Shown here: positions 36,693 to 46,226 of the stretch, in pieces
How positions within the stretch are numbered: the first letter of the stretch is position 1
Layout of the letters: the number at the start of each line of letters is the position of its first letter
Source of the DNA: Comamonas terrae
GTDB taxonomy: Bacteria; Pseudomonadota; Gammaproteobacteria; Burkholderiales; Burkholderiaceae_C
NCBI RefSeq assembly: GCF_001544075.1
Contig: NZ_BCNT01000003.1
Span: forward strand, 434,001 to 498,000
Direction of reading: 5' to 3'
Length of the DNA stretch: 64,000 nucleotides
The notes under the pieces: model-generated
What the model was told of the DNA's origin: nothing
What the model saw: the letters and a program-made list of their open reading frames with translations, nothing else
Database searches by the model: none
Program-made: the position numbers and the translations under genes

Positions 36693-38006
36693 ATGCAATT
36701 CAAGCAACTGGCCATGGCCGCCGCCGTCGCCGCTACCGCTTTTTCGGCGCAAGCCACCACCGAGATCCAATGGTGGCACTCCATGACCGCCGTGAACAAC
36801 GAGTGGGTCAACGATCTGGCCAAGCAGTTCAATGAAAGCCAGAAGGATTACAAGATCGTTCCGACCTACAAGGGCGCGTATGACGAGTCGATGACAGCCG
36901 CCATCGCCGCGTTCCGTTCGGGCAATGCACCCGACATCCTGCAGGTCTTCGAAGTGGGCACCGCCACCATGATGGCCTCCAAGGGCGCGACCGTGCCCGT
37001 GGGCAAGGTCATGGCCGATGCCGGCGTGTCCTTCGATCCCAAGTCCTACATCCCCGCCGTGGCCGGCTACTACACCGCCCCCAACGGCCAGATGCTGAGC
37101 TTCCCGTTCAACAGCTCGACCACCATCTTCTATTACAACAAGGATGCCTTCAAGAAGGCCGGCCTGAACCCCGACAAGGCGCCCGCCACCTGGCCCGAAG
37201 TCTTCGCCGCCGCCAAGAAGCTCAAGGAAAGCGGCCACAGCTGCCCCATGACGCTGGCCTGGCAGGGCTGGACCCAGCTGGAATCGTTCTCCACCTGGCA
37301 CAACGTGGAATTCGCCACCGAGCAGAACGGCCTGAGCGCCAACGGCTACAAGGCGCGCCTGAAGATCAACTCGCCCCTGCACGTCAAGCACATCCAGAAC
37401 CTGGCCGAAGCCGCCAAGAACGGTGAATTCGTCTACAAGGGCCGCGGCTCCATTCCCCAGGCTTCGTTCACGGCCGGCGAATGCGCCATGATCCAGACGT
37501 CGTCGGGCTACTACGGCGACGTGGCCAAGAACGCCAAGTTCGCCTACGGCCTGGCTCCCCTGCCCTACTACCCCGATGTGAAGGGCGCGCCCCAGAACAC
37601 CGTGATCGGCGGCGCTTCGCTGTGGGTCATGGCCGGCAAGAATGCCGAGCACTACAAGGGCGTGGCCAAGTTCTTCGAATTCCTGTCGCAGACCAAGGTC
37701 CAGGCCGCCAGCCACCAGCGCACCGGCTACCTGCCCGTGACCATGGCCGCCTATGACCTGACCGAGAAGTCCGGCTTCTATGCCAAGCATCCCGGCACCG
37801 ACACCGCCGTGACGCAGATGATCCGCAAGGTGACCAACAACTCGCGCGGCATCCGCCTGGGCAACTATGTGCAGATCCGCACCATCGAGGACGAGGAACT
37901 CGAACAGGTGTGGGCCGGCAAGAAGACCGGCCAGCAGGCGCTGGACGCCATCGTGTCCCGCGGCAACGAGCTGCTGGCCCGTTTCGAGCGCTCCTACAAG
38001 CAGTAA
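36693..38006 (+). CDS. ugpB: sn-Glycerol-3-phosphate-binding protein UgpB
   Basis: Periplasmic receptor of the UgpBAEC importer, 437 residues. Signal peptide 1-21 (ends FSAQA). The mature start TTEIQWWHSMTAVNNEWVNDLA and the conserved SIPQASFTAGECAMIQTSSGYYGD (around 265-285) are UgpB hallmarks that shape the glycerol-3-phosphate site. ATG at 36693 follows GAGGAGC. First gene of ugpBAECQ. Confidence 0.95.
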   Translation: MQFKQLAMAAAVAATAFSAQATTEIQWWHSMTAVNNEWVNDLAKQFNESQKDYKIVPTYKGAYDESMTAAIAAFRSGNAPDILQVFEVGTATMMASKGATVPVGKVMADAGVSFDPKSYIPAVAGYYTAPNGQMLSFPFNSSTTIFYYNKDAFKKAGLNPDKAPATWPEVFAAAKKLKESGHSCPMTLAWQGWTQLESFSTWHNVEFATEQNGLSANGYKARLKINSPLHVKHIQNLAEAAKNGEFVYKGRGSIPQASFTAGECAMIQTSSGYYGDVAKNAKFAYGLAPLPYYPDVKGAPQNTVIGGASLWVMAGKNAEHYKGVAKFFEFLSQTKVQAASHQRTGYLPVTMAAYDLTEKSGFYAKHPGTDTAVTQMIRKVTNNSRGIRLGNYVQIRTIEDEELEQVWAGKKTGQQALDAIVSRGNELLARFERSYKQ

Positions 38007-38038
38007 TCGCCAGCCTCGATTCCGAGCTGGTCAAGCCT

Positions 38039-38063
38039 GCAGCGCCTCCCCAAGGGGCGCTGC
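38039..38063 (+). terminator. Strong hairpin after ugpB
   Basis: Stem GCAGCGCC/GGCGCTGC around TCCCCAAGG-type loop. No T-run follows, so it may stabilise the ugpB 3' end or act with the terminator-like hairpin downstream. Confidence 0.5.
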
Positions 38064-38073
38064 ACCCCATGCC

Positions 38074-38107
38074 CCGGAGGTTGGCTCCAGCCTTCGGCGG
38101 TTTTTTT
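38074..38107 (+). terminator. Terminator-like hairpin between ugpB and ugpA
   Basis: CCGGAGG pairs with CCTTCGG (one G-U) across a 10-base loop, then CGG and seven T residues. Located 15 bp before ugpA, it would let ugpB be made in excess over the membrane subunits. Confidence 0.6.
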
Positions 38108-38121
38108 ATTTGTGACCCCTC

Positions 38122-39003
38122 ATGGAAAAACGCGTACTTTTCCGCTCCGGATGGCTGCCGTGGGTGCTGATTGCCCCCCAGCTGCTGATCATCAGCATCT
38201 TCTTTTTCTGGCCCGCCGCACAGGCCGTGCTGCAGTCGTTCCAGATGGAAGACGCCTTCGGCATGAGCACCGAGTGGGTCGGGTTCGATAACTTTCGCAC
38301 CCTCTTCGCCGATCCGTCCTATCTGGACTCGTTCTACCGCACCGCCGTGTTCTCGGTGCTGGTGGCCGGCATCGGCATTGCCACCTCGCTGGCGCTGGCC
38401 ATCTTCGCGGACCGCATCGTGCGCTTCGCCATGGTCTACAAGACCCTGCTGATCATTCCCTACGCCGTGGCGCCCGTGATCGCCGGCGTGCTGTGGATCT
38501 TCATGTTCTCGCCGTCCATCGGCGTGGTGGCCTATTTCCTGGACAAGCTCGGCTATTCCTGGAACCACCTGATGAACGAGAACCAGGCCATGGCGCTGAT
38601 CGTGCTGGCCGCGGTGTGGAAGCAGATCTCCTACAACTTCCTGTTCTTCCTGGCCGGCCTGCAGTCCATCCCCAAGGCGCTGATCGAGGCCGCCTCCATC
38701 GACGGTGCCGGCCCCTGGCGCCGCTTCTGGAACATCCAGCTGCCGCTGCTGTCGCCCACGACCTTCTTCCTGCTGGTGATCAACATCGTCTACGCCTTCT
38801 TCGACACCTTCGGCATCATCGACGCGGCCACCCACGGCGGTCCCGGCCAGTCGACCTCCATCCTGGTCTACAAGGTGTATCTGGACGGCTTCAAGGCCCT
38901 GGATCTGGGCGGCTCCGCAGCGCAGTCCGTGATCCTGATGCTGATCGTGGTGGTTCTGACCGTGATCCAGTTCCGCTATGTTGAAAAGAAAGTGCAGTAC
39001 TGA
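38122..39003 (+). CDS. ugpA: Glycerol-3-phosphate ABC permease UgpA
   Basis: 293 residues, six membrane helices. Starts MEKRVLFRSGWLPWVLIAPQ and carries the MalF-like EAA loop EAASIDGAGPWRRFWNIQLPLL with FFDTFGIIDAATHGGPGQSTSILVYK after it, a UgpA pattern. Forms the inner-membrane channel with UgpE. It ends two bases before ugpE. Confidence 0.95.
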   Translation: MEKRVLFRSGWLPWVLIAPQLLIISIFFFWPAAQAVLQSFQMEDAFGMSTEWVGFDNFRTLFADPSYLDSFYRTAVFSVLVAGIGIATSLALAIFADRIVRFAMVYKTLLIIPYAVAPVIAGVLWIFMFSPSIGVVAYFLDKLGYSWNHLMNENQAMALIVLAAVWKQISYNFLFFLAGLQSIPKALIEAASIDGAGPWRRFWNIQLPLLSPTTFFLLVINIVYAFFDTFGIIDAATHGGPGQSTSILVYKVYLDGFKALDLGGSAAQSVILMLIVVVLTVIQFRYVEKKVQY

Positions 39004-39005
39004 TC

Positions 39006-39857
39006 ATGGTTGATCGCAATCCCTGGCTCAACATCTTCTCCCACGCCGTGCTGATCTTCGGCGTGGCCATCGTCGCCTTTCCGCTGTACCTGGCACTGAT
39101 CGCCTCCACGCACACGGCCAGCGAGATCGTCCAGGCGCCCATGCCGCTGCTGCCCGGCTCCCACCTGTGGGAGAACTACAAGGAAGCCCTGCTGGGCTCG
39201 GGCAAGCTCGGGTCCAACACCAACGTCGTGCACATGATGTGGGTGAGCTTCGTGGTCGCCATGATCATCACCGTGGGCAAGATCGCGATCTCGCTGCTGT
39301 CGGCCTTCGCCATCGTCTACTTCCGCTTCCCGTTCAAGATGATCTGCTTCTGGGCCATTTTCCTGACCCTGATGCTGCCCGTGGAAGTGCGTATCCTGCC
39401 TACCTACAAGGTGGTGGCCGAACTGGGCCTGCTCAACAGCTACGCGGGCCTGTCGCTGCCGCTGATCGCCTCGGCCACGGCCACTTTCCTGTTCCGCCAG
39501 TTCTTCCTGACCGTGCCCGACGAACTGGTGGAAGCGGCCCGCATCGACGGCGCCGGTCCCATGCGCTTCTTCAAGGACGTGCTGGTGCCCCTGTCCAAGA
39601 CCTCGATCGCGGCGCTGTTCGTGATCCAGTTCATCTACGGCTGGAACCAGTACCTGTGGCCCCTGCTGATGACCACCTCGGAAGACATGTATCCCGTGGT
39701 CGTGGGCATCAAGCGCATGGTGGCCGGCGGCGGCGAAGCCGCCATCGACTGGAACATCGTGATGGCCACGGCCATCCTGGCCATGCTGCCACCGACGCTG
39801 GTGGTCATGCTGATGCAAAAGTGGTTTGTCAAAGGCCTGGTGGATACCGAGAAGTGA
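39006..39857 (+). CDS. ugpE: Glycerol-3-phosphate ABC permease UgpE
   Basis: 283 residues, six membrane helices, MalG-type. EAA loop VEAARIDGAGPMRFFKDVLVPLSK followed by FIYGWNQYLWPLLMT. The N-terminus WLNIFSHAVLIFGVAIVAFPLYLALIAST is the usual UgpE start. The gene begins 2 bp after the ugpA stop, so it is translationally linked. Confidence 0.95.
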   Translation: MVDRNPWLNIFSHAVLIFGVAIVAFPLYLALIASTHTASEIVQAPMPLLPGSHLWENYKEALLGSGKLGSNTNVVHMMWVSFVVAMIITVGKIAISLLSAFAIVYFRFPFKMICFWAIFLTLMLPVEVRILPTYKVVAELGLLNSYAGLSLPLIASATATFLFRQFFLTVPDELVEAARIDGAGPMRFFKDVLVPLSKTSIAALFVIQFIYGWNQYLWPLLMTTSEDMYPVVVGIKRMVAGGGEAAIDWNIVMATAILAMLPPTLVVMLMQKWFVKGLVDTEK

Positions 39858-39910
39858 TCCCCGCCACATTGCCCGCCACCATCTTTTGACCGATTGAATA
39901 CAACCCTGTT

Positions 39911-40918
<1,008 letters not shown>

Positions 40919-40969
40919 CGGCACGCATGCACGTCCCGCCAGCAGCGTCGAACGCGACTGATTAATCGG

Positions 40970-41004
40970 AAGAGCGCCCCAGGTCCAGCACTTGCGGCGC
41001 TCTT
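40970..41004 (+). terminator. Hairpin between ugpC and ugpQ
   Basis: Perfect 9-bp stem AAGAGCGCC/GGCGCTCTT around a 17-base loop, no T-run. It could lower ugpQ expression or stabilise the upstream message. Confidence 0.45.
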
Positions 41005-41033
41005 GTCACATCGGCACGAGCTGCAAACCCACC

Positions 41034-41810
41034 ATGACTACTGCACTGAAACCCTGGCCCTACCCCCGCTGGGTCGCCCACCGGGGCGCCGGCAAGCTGG
41101 CCCCCGAGAACACCATGAGCGCCTTCCGCCTGGGCGCGCAGCACGGCTACCGCTTCTTCGAATGCGATGCCAAGCTCAGCAGCGACGGCGTGCTGTTCCT
41201 CATGCACGACGCCACGCTGGAGCGCACCACCAACGGCCGCGGCATCGGCGGCGCGCTGACCATGGGCGAGATTGCCCAGCTCGATGCCGGCAGCTGGCAT
41301 TCGCGCGCCTATGCGGGCGAGCAACTGCCCACGCTGGAGGCGCTGGCGCGCTGGTGCCTGGCCAACCACCTGCACCTGAACGTGGAGATCAAGCCCACGC
41401 CGGGCCAGGACGAGGAAACCGGCCGTGCCTGCGGCGAACTCATGAACCGCATCTGGCCCCAGGCCGCCGTGCAGCCGCTGTTCACCTCGTTCAAGCCCGA
41501 GGCGCTCAAGGGCGCGCGCGACGTTGCGCCGCACATTCCGCGCGGCCTGCTGGTGGACAGGTTCTCCGACGGCACCGGCGATGCCGACCTGAAGATCGCG
41601 CTCGGCCTGGACTGCTCGGCCCTGGTGCTCAACCATGCGCTGTGGGATGCGGCGCTGGTGACCAGGGTGCATGGCGCGGGCCTGCGCTGCAGCAGCTACA
41701 CCGTCAACGACCCATGGGCCGCCCAGCGCCTGATCGACCTGGGCACGGACGGCATCATCACCGACCGCGTGGACCTGTTCAGCCCCGCGCAGATAGGTTC
41801 GCAACTCTGA
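41034..41810 (+). CDS. ugpQ: Glycerophosphodiester phosphodiesterase UgpQ
   Basis: Cytoplasmic GDPD-family TIM-barrel, 258 residues. WVAHRGAGKLAPENT at about 13-27 holds the first metal and catalytic residues (HR, PEN), and FFECDAKLSSDGVLFLMHDATLERTTNG the second set (E-x-D, HD). It cleaves glycerophosphodiesters to glycerol-3-phosphate and alcohol, using substrate brought in by UgpBAEC. No signal peptide. Start chosen at MTTALKP, shortly before the domain. Confidence 0.94.
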   Translation: MTTALKPWPYPRWVAHRGAGKLAPENTMSAFRLGAQHGYRFFECDAKLSSDGVLFLMHDATLERTTNGRGIGGALTMGEIAQLDAGSWHSRAYAGEQLPTLEALARWCLANHLHLNVEIKPTPGQDEETGRACGELMNRIWPQAAVQPLFTSFKPEALKGARDVAPHIPRGLLVDRFSDGTGDADLKIALGLDCSALVLNHALWDAALVTRVHGAGLRCSSYTVNDPWAAQRLIDLGTDGIITDRVDLFSPAQIGSQL

Positions 41811-41817
41811 TTTGAGA

Positions 41818-41891
41818 GCTGCTTGCACTGACTCTGATTGAGCTTCAGATCATTCATTGATTGAAACCCAATATGAACAGACGCAAGCAGC
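41818..41891. repeat. Long-range inverted copy of the dispersed repeat
   Basis: GCTGCTTGC at 41818-41826 and GCAAGCAGC at 41883-41891 face each other across 56 bp of AT-rich sequence, between ugpQ and the second GC-rich element. Confidence 0.5.
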
Positions 41892-41937
41892 TTCTGCATT
41901 CATAGCAAACACCACCTGAAACTGGCACGCTCCCAAA

Positions 41938-42015
41938 ACCAGAGCGGCCAAGCAAGGGCCGCCCCGCAGCGAAGGCTGCGTCCCCCTTGGGGAAGGCGCA
42001 AAGCGCCTCAGGGGG
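41938..42015 (-). repeat. Comamonadaceae-type GC-rich intergenic element, copy B
   Basis: On the minus strand, directly after a TGA stop: CCCCCTGAGGCGCTTTGCGC, then CTTCCCC/AAGGGGGACGCAGCC and GGGGCGGCCCTTGCTTGGC. Same layout as copy A at 16434, again at a convergent gene boundary. Confidence 0.65.
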
Positions 42016-43005
42016 TCAATCCATCTTGGTGCCCGAGGCCTTGACCGCCGCGGCCCAGCGCGGCATTTCGCCAGCCAGGAATTTGGCGAACTCGTCTGCA
42101 CCCAAGAAGGCCGGATCGGCGCCCTGCTCCACCATGCGGCTCTTCACATCGGGCAGGCTCATCACCTGCTGGAAGGCGCCGCTGAGCTTGGCCACCACCT
42201 CCTTGGGCGTGCCGGCCGGCGCCAGGAATCCGTAGAAGCCCACGACCTCGAATCCCTTGATGCCAGACTCGATGGCGGTCGGCACATCGGGCAGCGCGGG
42301 ATTGCGTTCCCTGCTCGTCACGGCCAGGGCGCGCACCTTGCCCTGCTTGTGGTAGGCCGCGGCCTGCGGAATGCTCTCGGCCATGAACTGCACCTGGCCG
42401 CCGATCAGGTCGGTGAAGGCCGGCGCGCTGCCCTTGTAGGGGATGTGGACCAGGTCCAGGTTCGTGGCGTTCTTGAACATCTCGGGCACCAGGTGGCTGA
42501 TGCCGCCGTTGCCGGCCGAGCCGAAGTTGATCTTGCCGGGGTTGGCCCTGGCATAGGCCATGAATTCCTGCAGATTCTTGGCCGGCACCTTGTTGTTGAC
42601 CAGCAGCGCCAGCGGCTGCATGGCGGTGCGCGCCACGGGCGTGAAGTCCTTCAGGGTGTTGTAGGGCAGCTTGGGATAGAGCGCCGGATTGATCACCATC
42701 ACGCCGGTGTTGGCCAGCATCAGCGTGTAGCCGTCGGCGGGCGACTTCATCACGTCCTGCGCGCCCACGGCGCCGCCGGCGCCGGGCTTGTAGTCCACGA
42801 TGATGGGCTGGCCCAGCACGCCCTGCAGCTTGTCGGTCAGCAGGCGCGCATGCTGGTCCAGCGGGCCGCCGGCCGGAAAGCCCACCACCACGCGGATGGG
42901 CTTGACGGGGAAGCTGCCGCCCTGGGCATGGGCCAAGGTGAAAGCCGTGAGGCCCAGGACCGCTGCCAGTCCCAGGCGCCCAAATCTTGGCCAGAATTTT
43001 TTCAT
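42016..43005 (-). CDS. Bug family periplasmic solute receptor (1)
   Basis: Tripartite-tricarboxylate-type (Bug) binding protein, 329 residues. Signal peptide 1-27 (ends LAHA). Mature: PVKPIRVVVGFPAGGPLDQHARLL, GAGGAVGAQDVMKSPADGYTL and NTGVMVINPALYPKLPYNTLKDF are family patterns forming the carboxylate-binding loops. GGGAG precedes ATG (43005). No TctA/TctB membrane genes are adjacent, the usual state for these expanded receptors in beta-proteobacteria. Ligand unknown; context suggests the amidohydrolase substrate. Confidence 0.9.
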   Translation of the reverse strand: MKKFWPRFGRLGLAAVLGLTAFTLAHAQGGSFPVKPIRVVVGFPAGGPLDQHARLLTDKLQGVLGQPIIVDYKPGAGGAVGAQDVMKSPADGYTLMLANTGVMVINPALYPKLPYNTLKDFTPVARTAMQPLALLVNNKVPAKNLQEFMAYARANPGKINFGSAGNGGISHLVPEMFKNATNLDLVHIPYKGSAPAFTDLIGGQVQFMAESIPQAAAYHKQGKVRALAVTSRERNPALPDVPTAIESGIKGFEVVGFYGFLAPAGTPKEVVAKLSGAFQQVMSLPDVKSRMVEQGADPAFLGADEFAKFLAGEMPRWAAAVKASGTKMD

Positions 43006-43040
43006 GGTTGTCTCCCGATATGTGGATCTTCTAGAGGCTG

Positions 43041-43090
43041 TGGCCCGCGCACGGGCCACCCGCAAACAGACGCGGCCCCAGCGGGGCCGC
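43041..43090. other. Tandem GC-rich hairpins
   Basis: TGGCCCG/CGGGCCA (43041-43047, 43052-43058) and GCGGCCCC/GGGGCCGC (43072-43079, 43083-43090), between the amidohydrolase and Bug receptor 1. A third dyad TCTAAGA/TCTTAGA (43101-43107, 43120-43126) follows. They may attenuate read-through from the amidohydrolase. Confidence 0.5.
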
Positions 43091-43121
43091 AGATCGGGAT
43101 TCTAAGAGCGTGTTCACGATC

Positions 43122-43140
43122 TTAGAGCTGGCTTGCGCTT
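43122..43140 (+). repeat. Dispersed intergenic repeat, copy
   Basis: TTAGAGCTGGCTTGCGCTT, 25 bp past the amidohydrolase stop. Confidence 0.5.
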
Positions 43141-43164
43141 CAAACGCCTGAAGACGCGGCGGTT

Positions 43165-44061
43165 TCAGCGCGCCGCGGGCAGGTTTTCCCGCACGTAGTC
43201 GGCCACCACCTGCATCAGCGTGGCAAAGTGCGCGCGCAGCGGCTCGAAGCCGGCATTGGGCTCGCGCGTGTCCTCGTCCATGTAGACCGGTCGGCGGATC
43301 TCGATCTGCATGGAATGGCGCCCCAGCTGCGGCTGGCCGATGCGGCCGATCAGCTCCACCCCCTTGTAGGGCTCGTTGTAGGCCACGCTGTAGCCAAAGC
43401 CCTTGAGCGTGTCGCCGACCAGGTGGATGAACTCGGGCGCGCAGGTCGTGCCGTCGCGGTCGCCGAGCACGAAGTCGGCCAGCGGCGGCGCATCCGTGCG
43501 GCCCAGGCGCTTGTACACGTCATTGGGCATGGAATGCAGGTTCAGGTGCCAGACACCGCCGAAGCGCTGCACGCTGGCATCGATGGCCTGCGCCAGCGCC
43601 GCATGGTAGGGGCGCCAGTAGCGCGCGATGCGGTGCTCGATCTCGGCCACCGTGCGCTTGCGCTCGTACAGCGGCGTGGCCACGCCGTCCTTGCTGATGC
43701 GCTGCCAGATCAGGCCCAGGCCCTGCTGGGTCTTGATGCTGGGCGACAGCGGCACGGGCCATTGGCCTTCGATCTGCGCGGGGTCCAGGTCGGCCTCGCT
43801 GCGGTTGGCGTCGATATAGGTGCGCGGAAACGTGGCTTCGATCAGCGTGGCGCCGAATGCGGGCCAGCGGTCCCACAGCGCGGCCACATGCGTGTCCTCG
43901 CCGCGGCGCAGCAGGCGCATGGGCACGGCATGGCCGAAGTCCTCGGGATAGGCCGTACCGCTGTGCGGCGAATCGCAGACGATGGGCAGCGCTTCGCCCT
44001 GTGGCAGATGGGTGATGACCGGCTCGTCCGGCCGGGCTTGCAAGAAATCGGGTGCCGGCAT
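43165..44061 (-). CDS. N-formylglutamate amidohydrolase-like enzyme
   Basis: 298 residues of the HutG/N-formylglutamate deformylase-like family. Start at 44061 follows AAGGAAG; a longer frame begins at 44139, overlapping the Bug receptor 2 stop by one base. Motifs: PIVCDSPHSGTAYPEDF (early, metal-binding His/Ser), TYIDANRSEADLDP, and WHLNLHSMPND. It lies between two Bug receptors with a divergent LysR, so it probably hydrolyses a formyl or related amide taken up from outside. No other hut genes are near. Confidence 0.85.
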   Translation of the reverse strand: MPAPDFLQARPDEPVITHLPQGEALPIVCDSPHSGTAYPEDFGHAVPMRLLRRGEDTHVAALWDRWPAFGATLIEATFPRTYIDANRSEADLDPAQIEGQWPVPLSPSIKTQQGLGLIWQRISKDGVATPLYERKRTVAEIEHRIARYWRPYHAALAQAIDASVQRFGGVWHLNLHSMPNDVYKRLGRTDAPPLADFVLGDRDGTTCAPEFIHLVGDTLKGFGYSVAYNEPYKGVELIGRIGQPQLGRHSMQIEIRRPVYMDEDTREPNAGFEPLRAHFATLMQVVADYVRENLPAAR

Positions 44062-44138
44062 GCGGGCCTTCCTTGTCGTGGCGGCAGCGGAGGCTGCGGC
44101 CGCCGCCTGCGGCAGCCGCGCAAGGCCTCCGTCAGCCA

Positions 44139-45128
44139 TTAGTCCAGCTTGATGTTGGCGCGCTTGGCCACGGCCGTGTAGCGCTCGATGGCGACCTTGA
44201 TCTGCTTGGCAAATTCTTCAGGCGTGTTGCCCATGGATTCGCCCGAGATGGACTTCTGCTTTTCCAGGTAGTCGGGCATGGCCATGGCCTTGTGGGCCGC
44301 GGCATTGAGCTTGTCGATGATGGGGCGCGGCGTGCCGGCTGGCGCCACCAGGCCGAACCAGCCGCCGTCGCCCATCTGGGGATAGCCCAGCTCGGCATAG
44401 GTCGGCACGTCGGGCAGCACTTCGGCGCGCTTCAGGGCCAGCACGGCCAGCGGGCGCAGCTTGCCGTCCCTGATGTGGGGCAGCGTGGAAGGCAGGTTGT
44501 CGGTCATGGCATTGACCTGGCCGCCCAGCGCATCGGTGATGGCCTGGCCCGCGCCCTTGTAAGGGATGTGCAGCAGCTGGATGCCGGCCAGGTTCATGAA
44601 GTTCTCGATGTTGGCATGGCCCAGCGAGCCCGTGCCCGGCGAGGCGAAGGTGTACTTGTCCGGATGGGCCTTGGCCAGGGCGATGAATTCCTTCATGGTC
44701 TTGGCCGGCACGCTGGAATTGACCACGAACACGCTGGGCACGCTCATCACGTTGGTGATGGGCGCGAAGTCCTTGATGGCGTCGTAGGGCAGCTTGCGGA
44801 AGATGGCCGGATTGGAGCCGTGGGTGGACACGGTGGCCATGCCGATGGTGTAGCCGTCCGGCGCGGCCTTGGCGATCTCGGAAGCGCCGATCGAGCCGCC
44901 GGCGCCGCCCTTGTTGTCCACCACCACGGACTTGCCGAGGATCTGGCTCATTTTCTCGGCCAGCAGGCGGGCCACCATATCGGTCGAACCGCCGGCGCCG
45001 AACGGCACCACCAGGCGGATGGGGCGGCTCGGATAGTCGGCCGCGGCATTCGCCGCGAATGCGGGGCTGAGCGAAATAGCGGCAGCGCCCGCAAGCAGGC
45101 TGGACAAAACGGTGCGGCGAATGGCCAT
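44139..45128 (-). CDS. Bug family periplasmic solute receptor (2)
   Basis: 329 residues, the same length as receptor 1. Signal peptide 1-26 (ends FAANAA/AFA). YPSRPIRLVVPFGAGGSTDMVARLL, GGAGGSIGASEIAKAAPDGYT and SNPAIFRKLPYDAIKDF are the Bug motifs. AGAGGAAAG precedes ATG. It heads the minus-strand operon and is divergent from LysR, from which it is separated by 141 bp with a perfect palindrome at 45236-45249. Confidence 0.9.
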   Translation of the reverse strand: MAIRRTVLSSLLAGAAAISLSPAFAANAAADYPSRPIRLVVPFGAGGSTDMVARLLAEKMSQILGKSVVVDNKGGAGGSIGASEIAKAAPDGYTIGMATVSTHGSNPAIFRKLPYDAIKDFAPITNVMSVPSVFVVNSSVPAKTMKEFIALAKAHPDKYTFASPGTGSLGHANIENFMNLAGIQLLHIPYKGAGQAITDALGGQVNAMTDNLPSTLPHIRDGKLRPLAVLALKRAEVLPDVPTYAELGYPQMGDGGWFGLVAPAGTPRPIIDKLNAAAHKAMAMPDYLEKQKSISGESMGNTPEEFAKQIKVAIERYTAVAKRANIKLD

Positions 45129-45235
45129 GTGGACTTTCCTCTCCAGAAATATGGTTGATATGGCGCGAACCGGCTGGTTGGCAACGGGCTGCATTCTGGT
45201 GGCAGGCGCTCCCGGGGAAAAGCGACAAGAAAGCA

Positions 45236-45249
45236 CAGTCATATGACTG
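45236..45249. promoter_or_regulatory. Perfect 14-bp palindrome between receptor 2 and lysR
   Basis: CAGTCATATGACTG, self-complementary, in the divergent intergenic region. Likely the LysR operator. It contains an ATG (45243) that would open the lysR frame early; a downstream start is more likely if the site is regulatory. Confidence 0.55.
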
Positions 45250-45269
45250 CCCGTCATAATGGTTCGGCC

Positions 45270-46226
45270 ATGCGCATGCACTCCCCCTCCCTGTCCGAGC
45301 TGCACGCTTTCTCGGCGGCCGCGCGCCTGGGAAGCTACTCGCTGGCCGCCCAGGAGCTGTATGTCACCCAGGGCGGCATCAGCCGGGCCATCGCCCGTCT
45401 CGAAGAACATCTGGGCTTTGCGCTGTTCGAGCGCCAGGGCCGGCGCAACGCGCTCACGCGCGCGGGGCAGGAATACCTGCAGGCCGTCGAGCCCGCCCTC
45501 ATGGCCATCGAGGCCGCGTCGGCCGCCGCCCGCCGCAACTCCAGCCAGCGCAGCGGCGCACCACAGCTGCGCCTGTCCGTCGTACCCACGCTGTTCAGCC
45601 ACTGGCTGATTCCGCGCCTGCCGGATTTCAGCGCCCGCCATCCGGAAGTGATGCTGTCCTTTGCCCCCTACCGGAGGGACGACACGCTGAACGCGCCCGA
45701 GATCGATGCCTGGATCCGCGTGGGCAGCCACTGGGCACCCGACATCGCCGCCGACTATGTGATCGGCCGCGACCTGATCCCCATCTGCCATCCGCGCGAC
45801 CTGCAGGGACCGCAGGCCATACGCGACGCTGCCGATGTCCTCGGTCGGCCGCTGCTGGCCCACACCAACTACCCGGGCAACTGGGCCTGCTGGGCCGCGG
45901 CGCAAGGCGTTGCGCAGGACTGCCCGCAGCCCAAGGCGGACTTCGAGACCGTGGCCCTGCTGGTGCAAGCCGTGGCCGCAGGCATGGGCGTGGCCGTGGT
46001 GCAGCGCTGCCTGGTGGAGGAGGACCTGGCCGCCGGCCGCGTTGCGCAGGCGCTGGATGCCCCCGTCAACATCGGGCGCGGCTACTTTCTGTGCCGGCCT
46101 GCGGCGCGCACGCCGACGGCGGCGCTGGAGCAGTTCAGGCACTGGATTCTGGAGCAGGCCGCGCCGCGGGCCATCCCGCCGGAAACAGGTGCCTCCGCCT
46201 CTGCGCCTTCAGCGCCAGCCGCGTGA
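45270..46226 (+). CDS. LysR-type transcriptional regulator
   Basis: About 318 residues from ATG at 45270 (or 45276; an earlier ATG at 45243 is inside the palindrome). The N-terminal winged helix reads SLSELHAFSAAARLGSYSLAAQELYVTQGGISRAIARLEEHLGFALFERQGRR in family style. The C-terminal effector domain is of the gcvA type, with PTLFSHWLIPRLPDFSARHPEV. It is divergent from receptor 2, so it very likely controls the receptor-amidohydrolase operon. Ligand unknown. Confidence 0.9.
   Translation: MRMHSPSLSELHAFSAAARLGSYSLAAQELYVTQGGISRAIARLEEHLGFALFERQGRRNALTRAGQEYLQAVEPALMAIEAASAAARRNSSQRSGAPQLRLSVVPTLFSHWLIPRLPDFSARHPEVMLSFAPYRRDDTLNAPEIDAWIRVGSHWAPDIAADYVIGRDLIPICHPRDLQGPQAIRDAADVLGRPLLAHTNYPGNWACWAAAQGVAQDCPQPKADFETVALLVQAVAAGMGVAVVQRCLVEEDLAAGRVAQALDAPVNIGRGYFLCRPAARTPTAALEQFRHWILEQAAPRAIPPETGASASAPSAPAA

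Noticed and set aside
41001-41012. TTGTCACAT before ugpQ as a second Pho box
   Set aside because: Only one half-site is present, without the partner 11 bases away.
44062-44139. Longer start for the amidohydrolase at 44139
   Set aside because: The extra 26 residues are Ala-rich and non-conserved in character, while 44061 has AAGGAAG at a proper distance. A TAATG overlap keeps the longer start barely possible.
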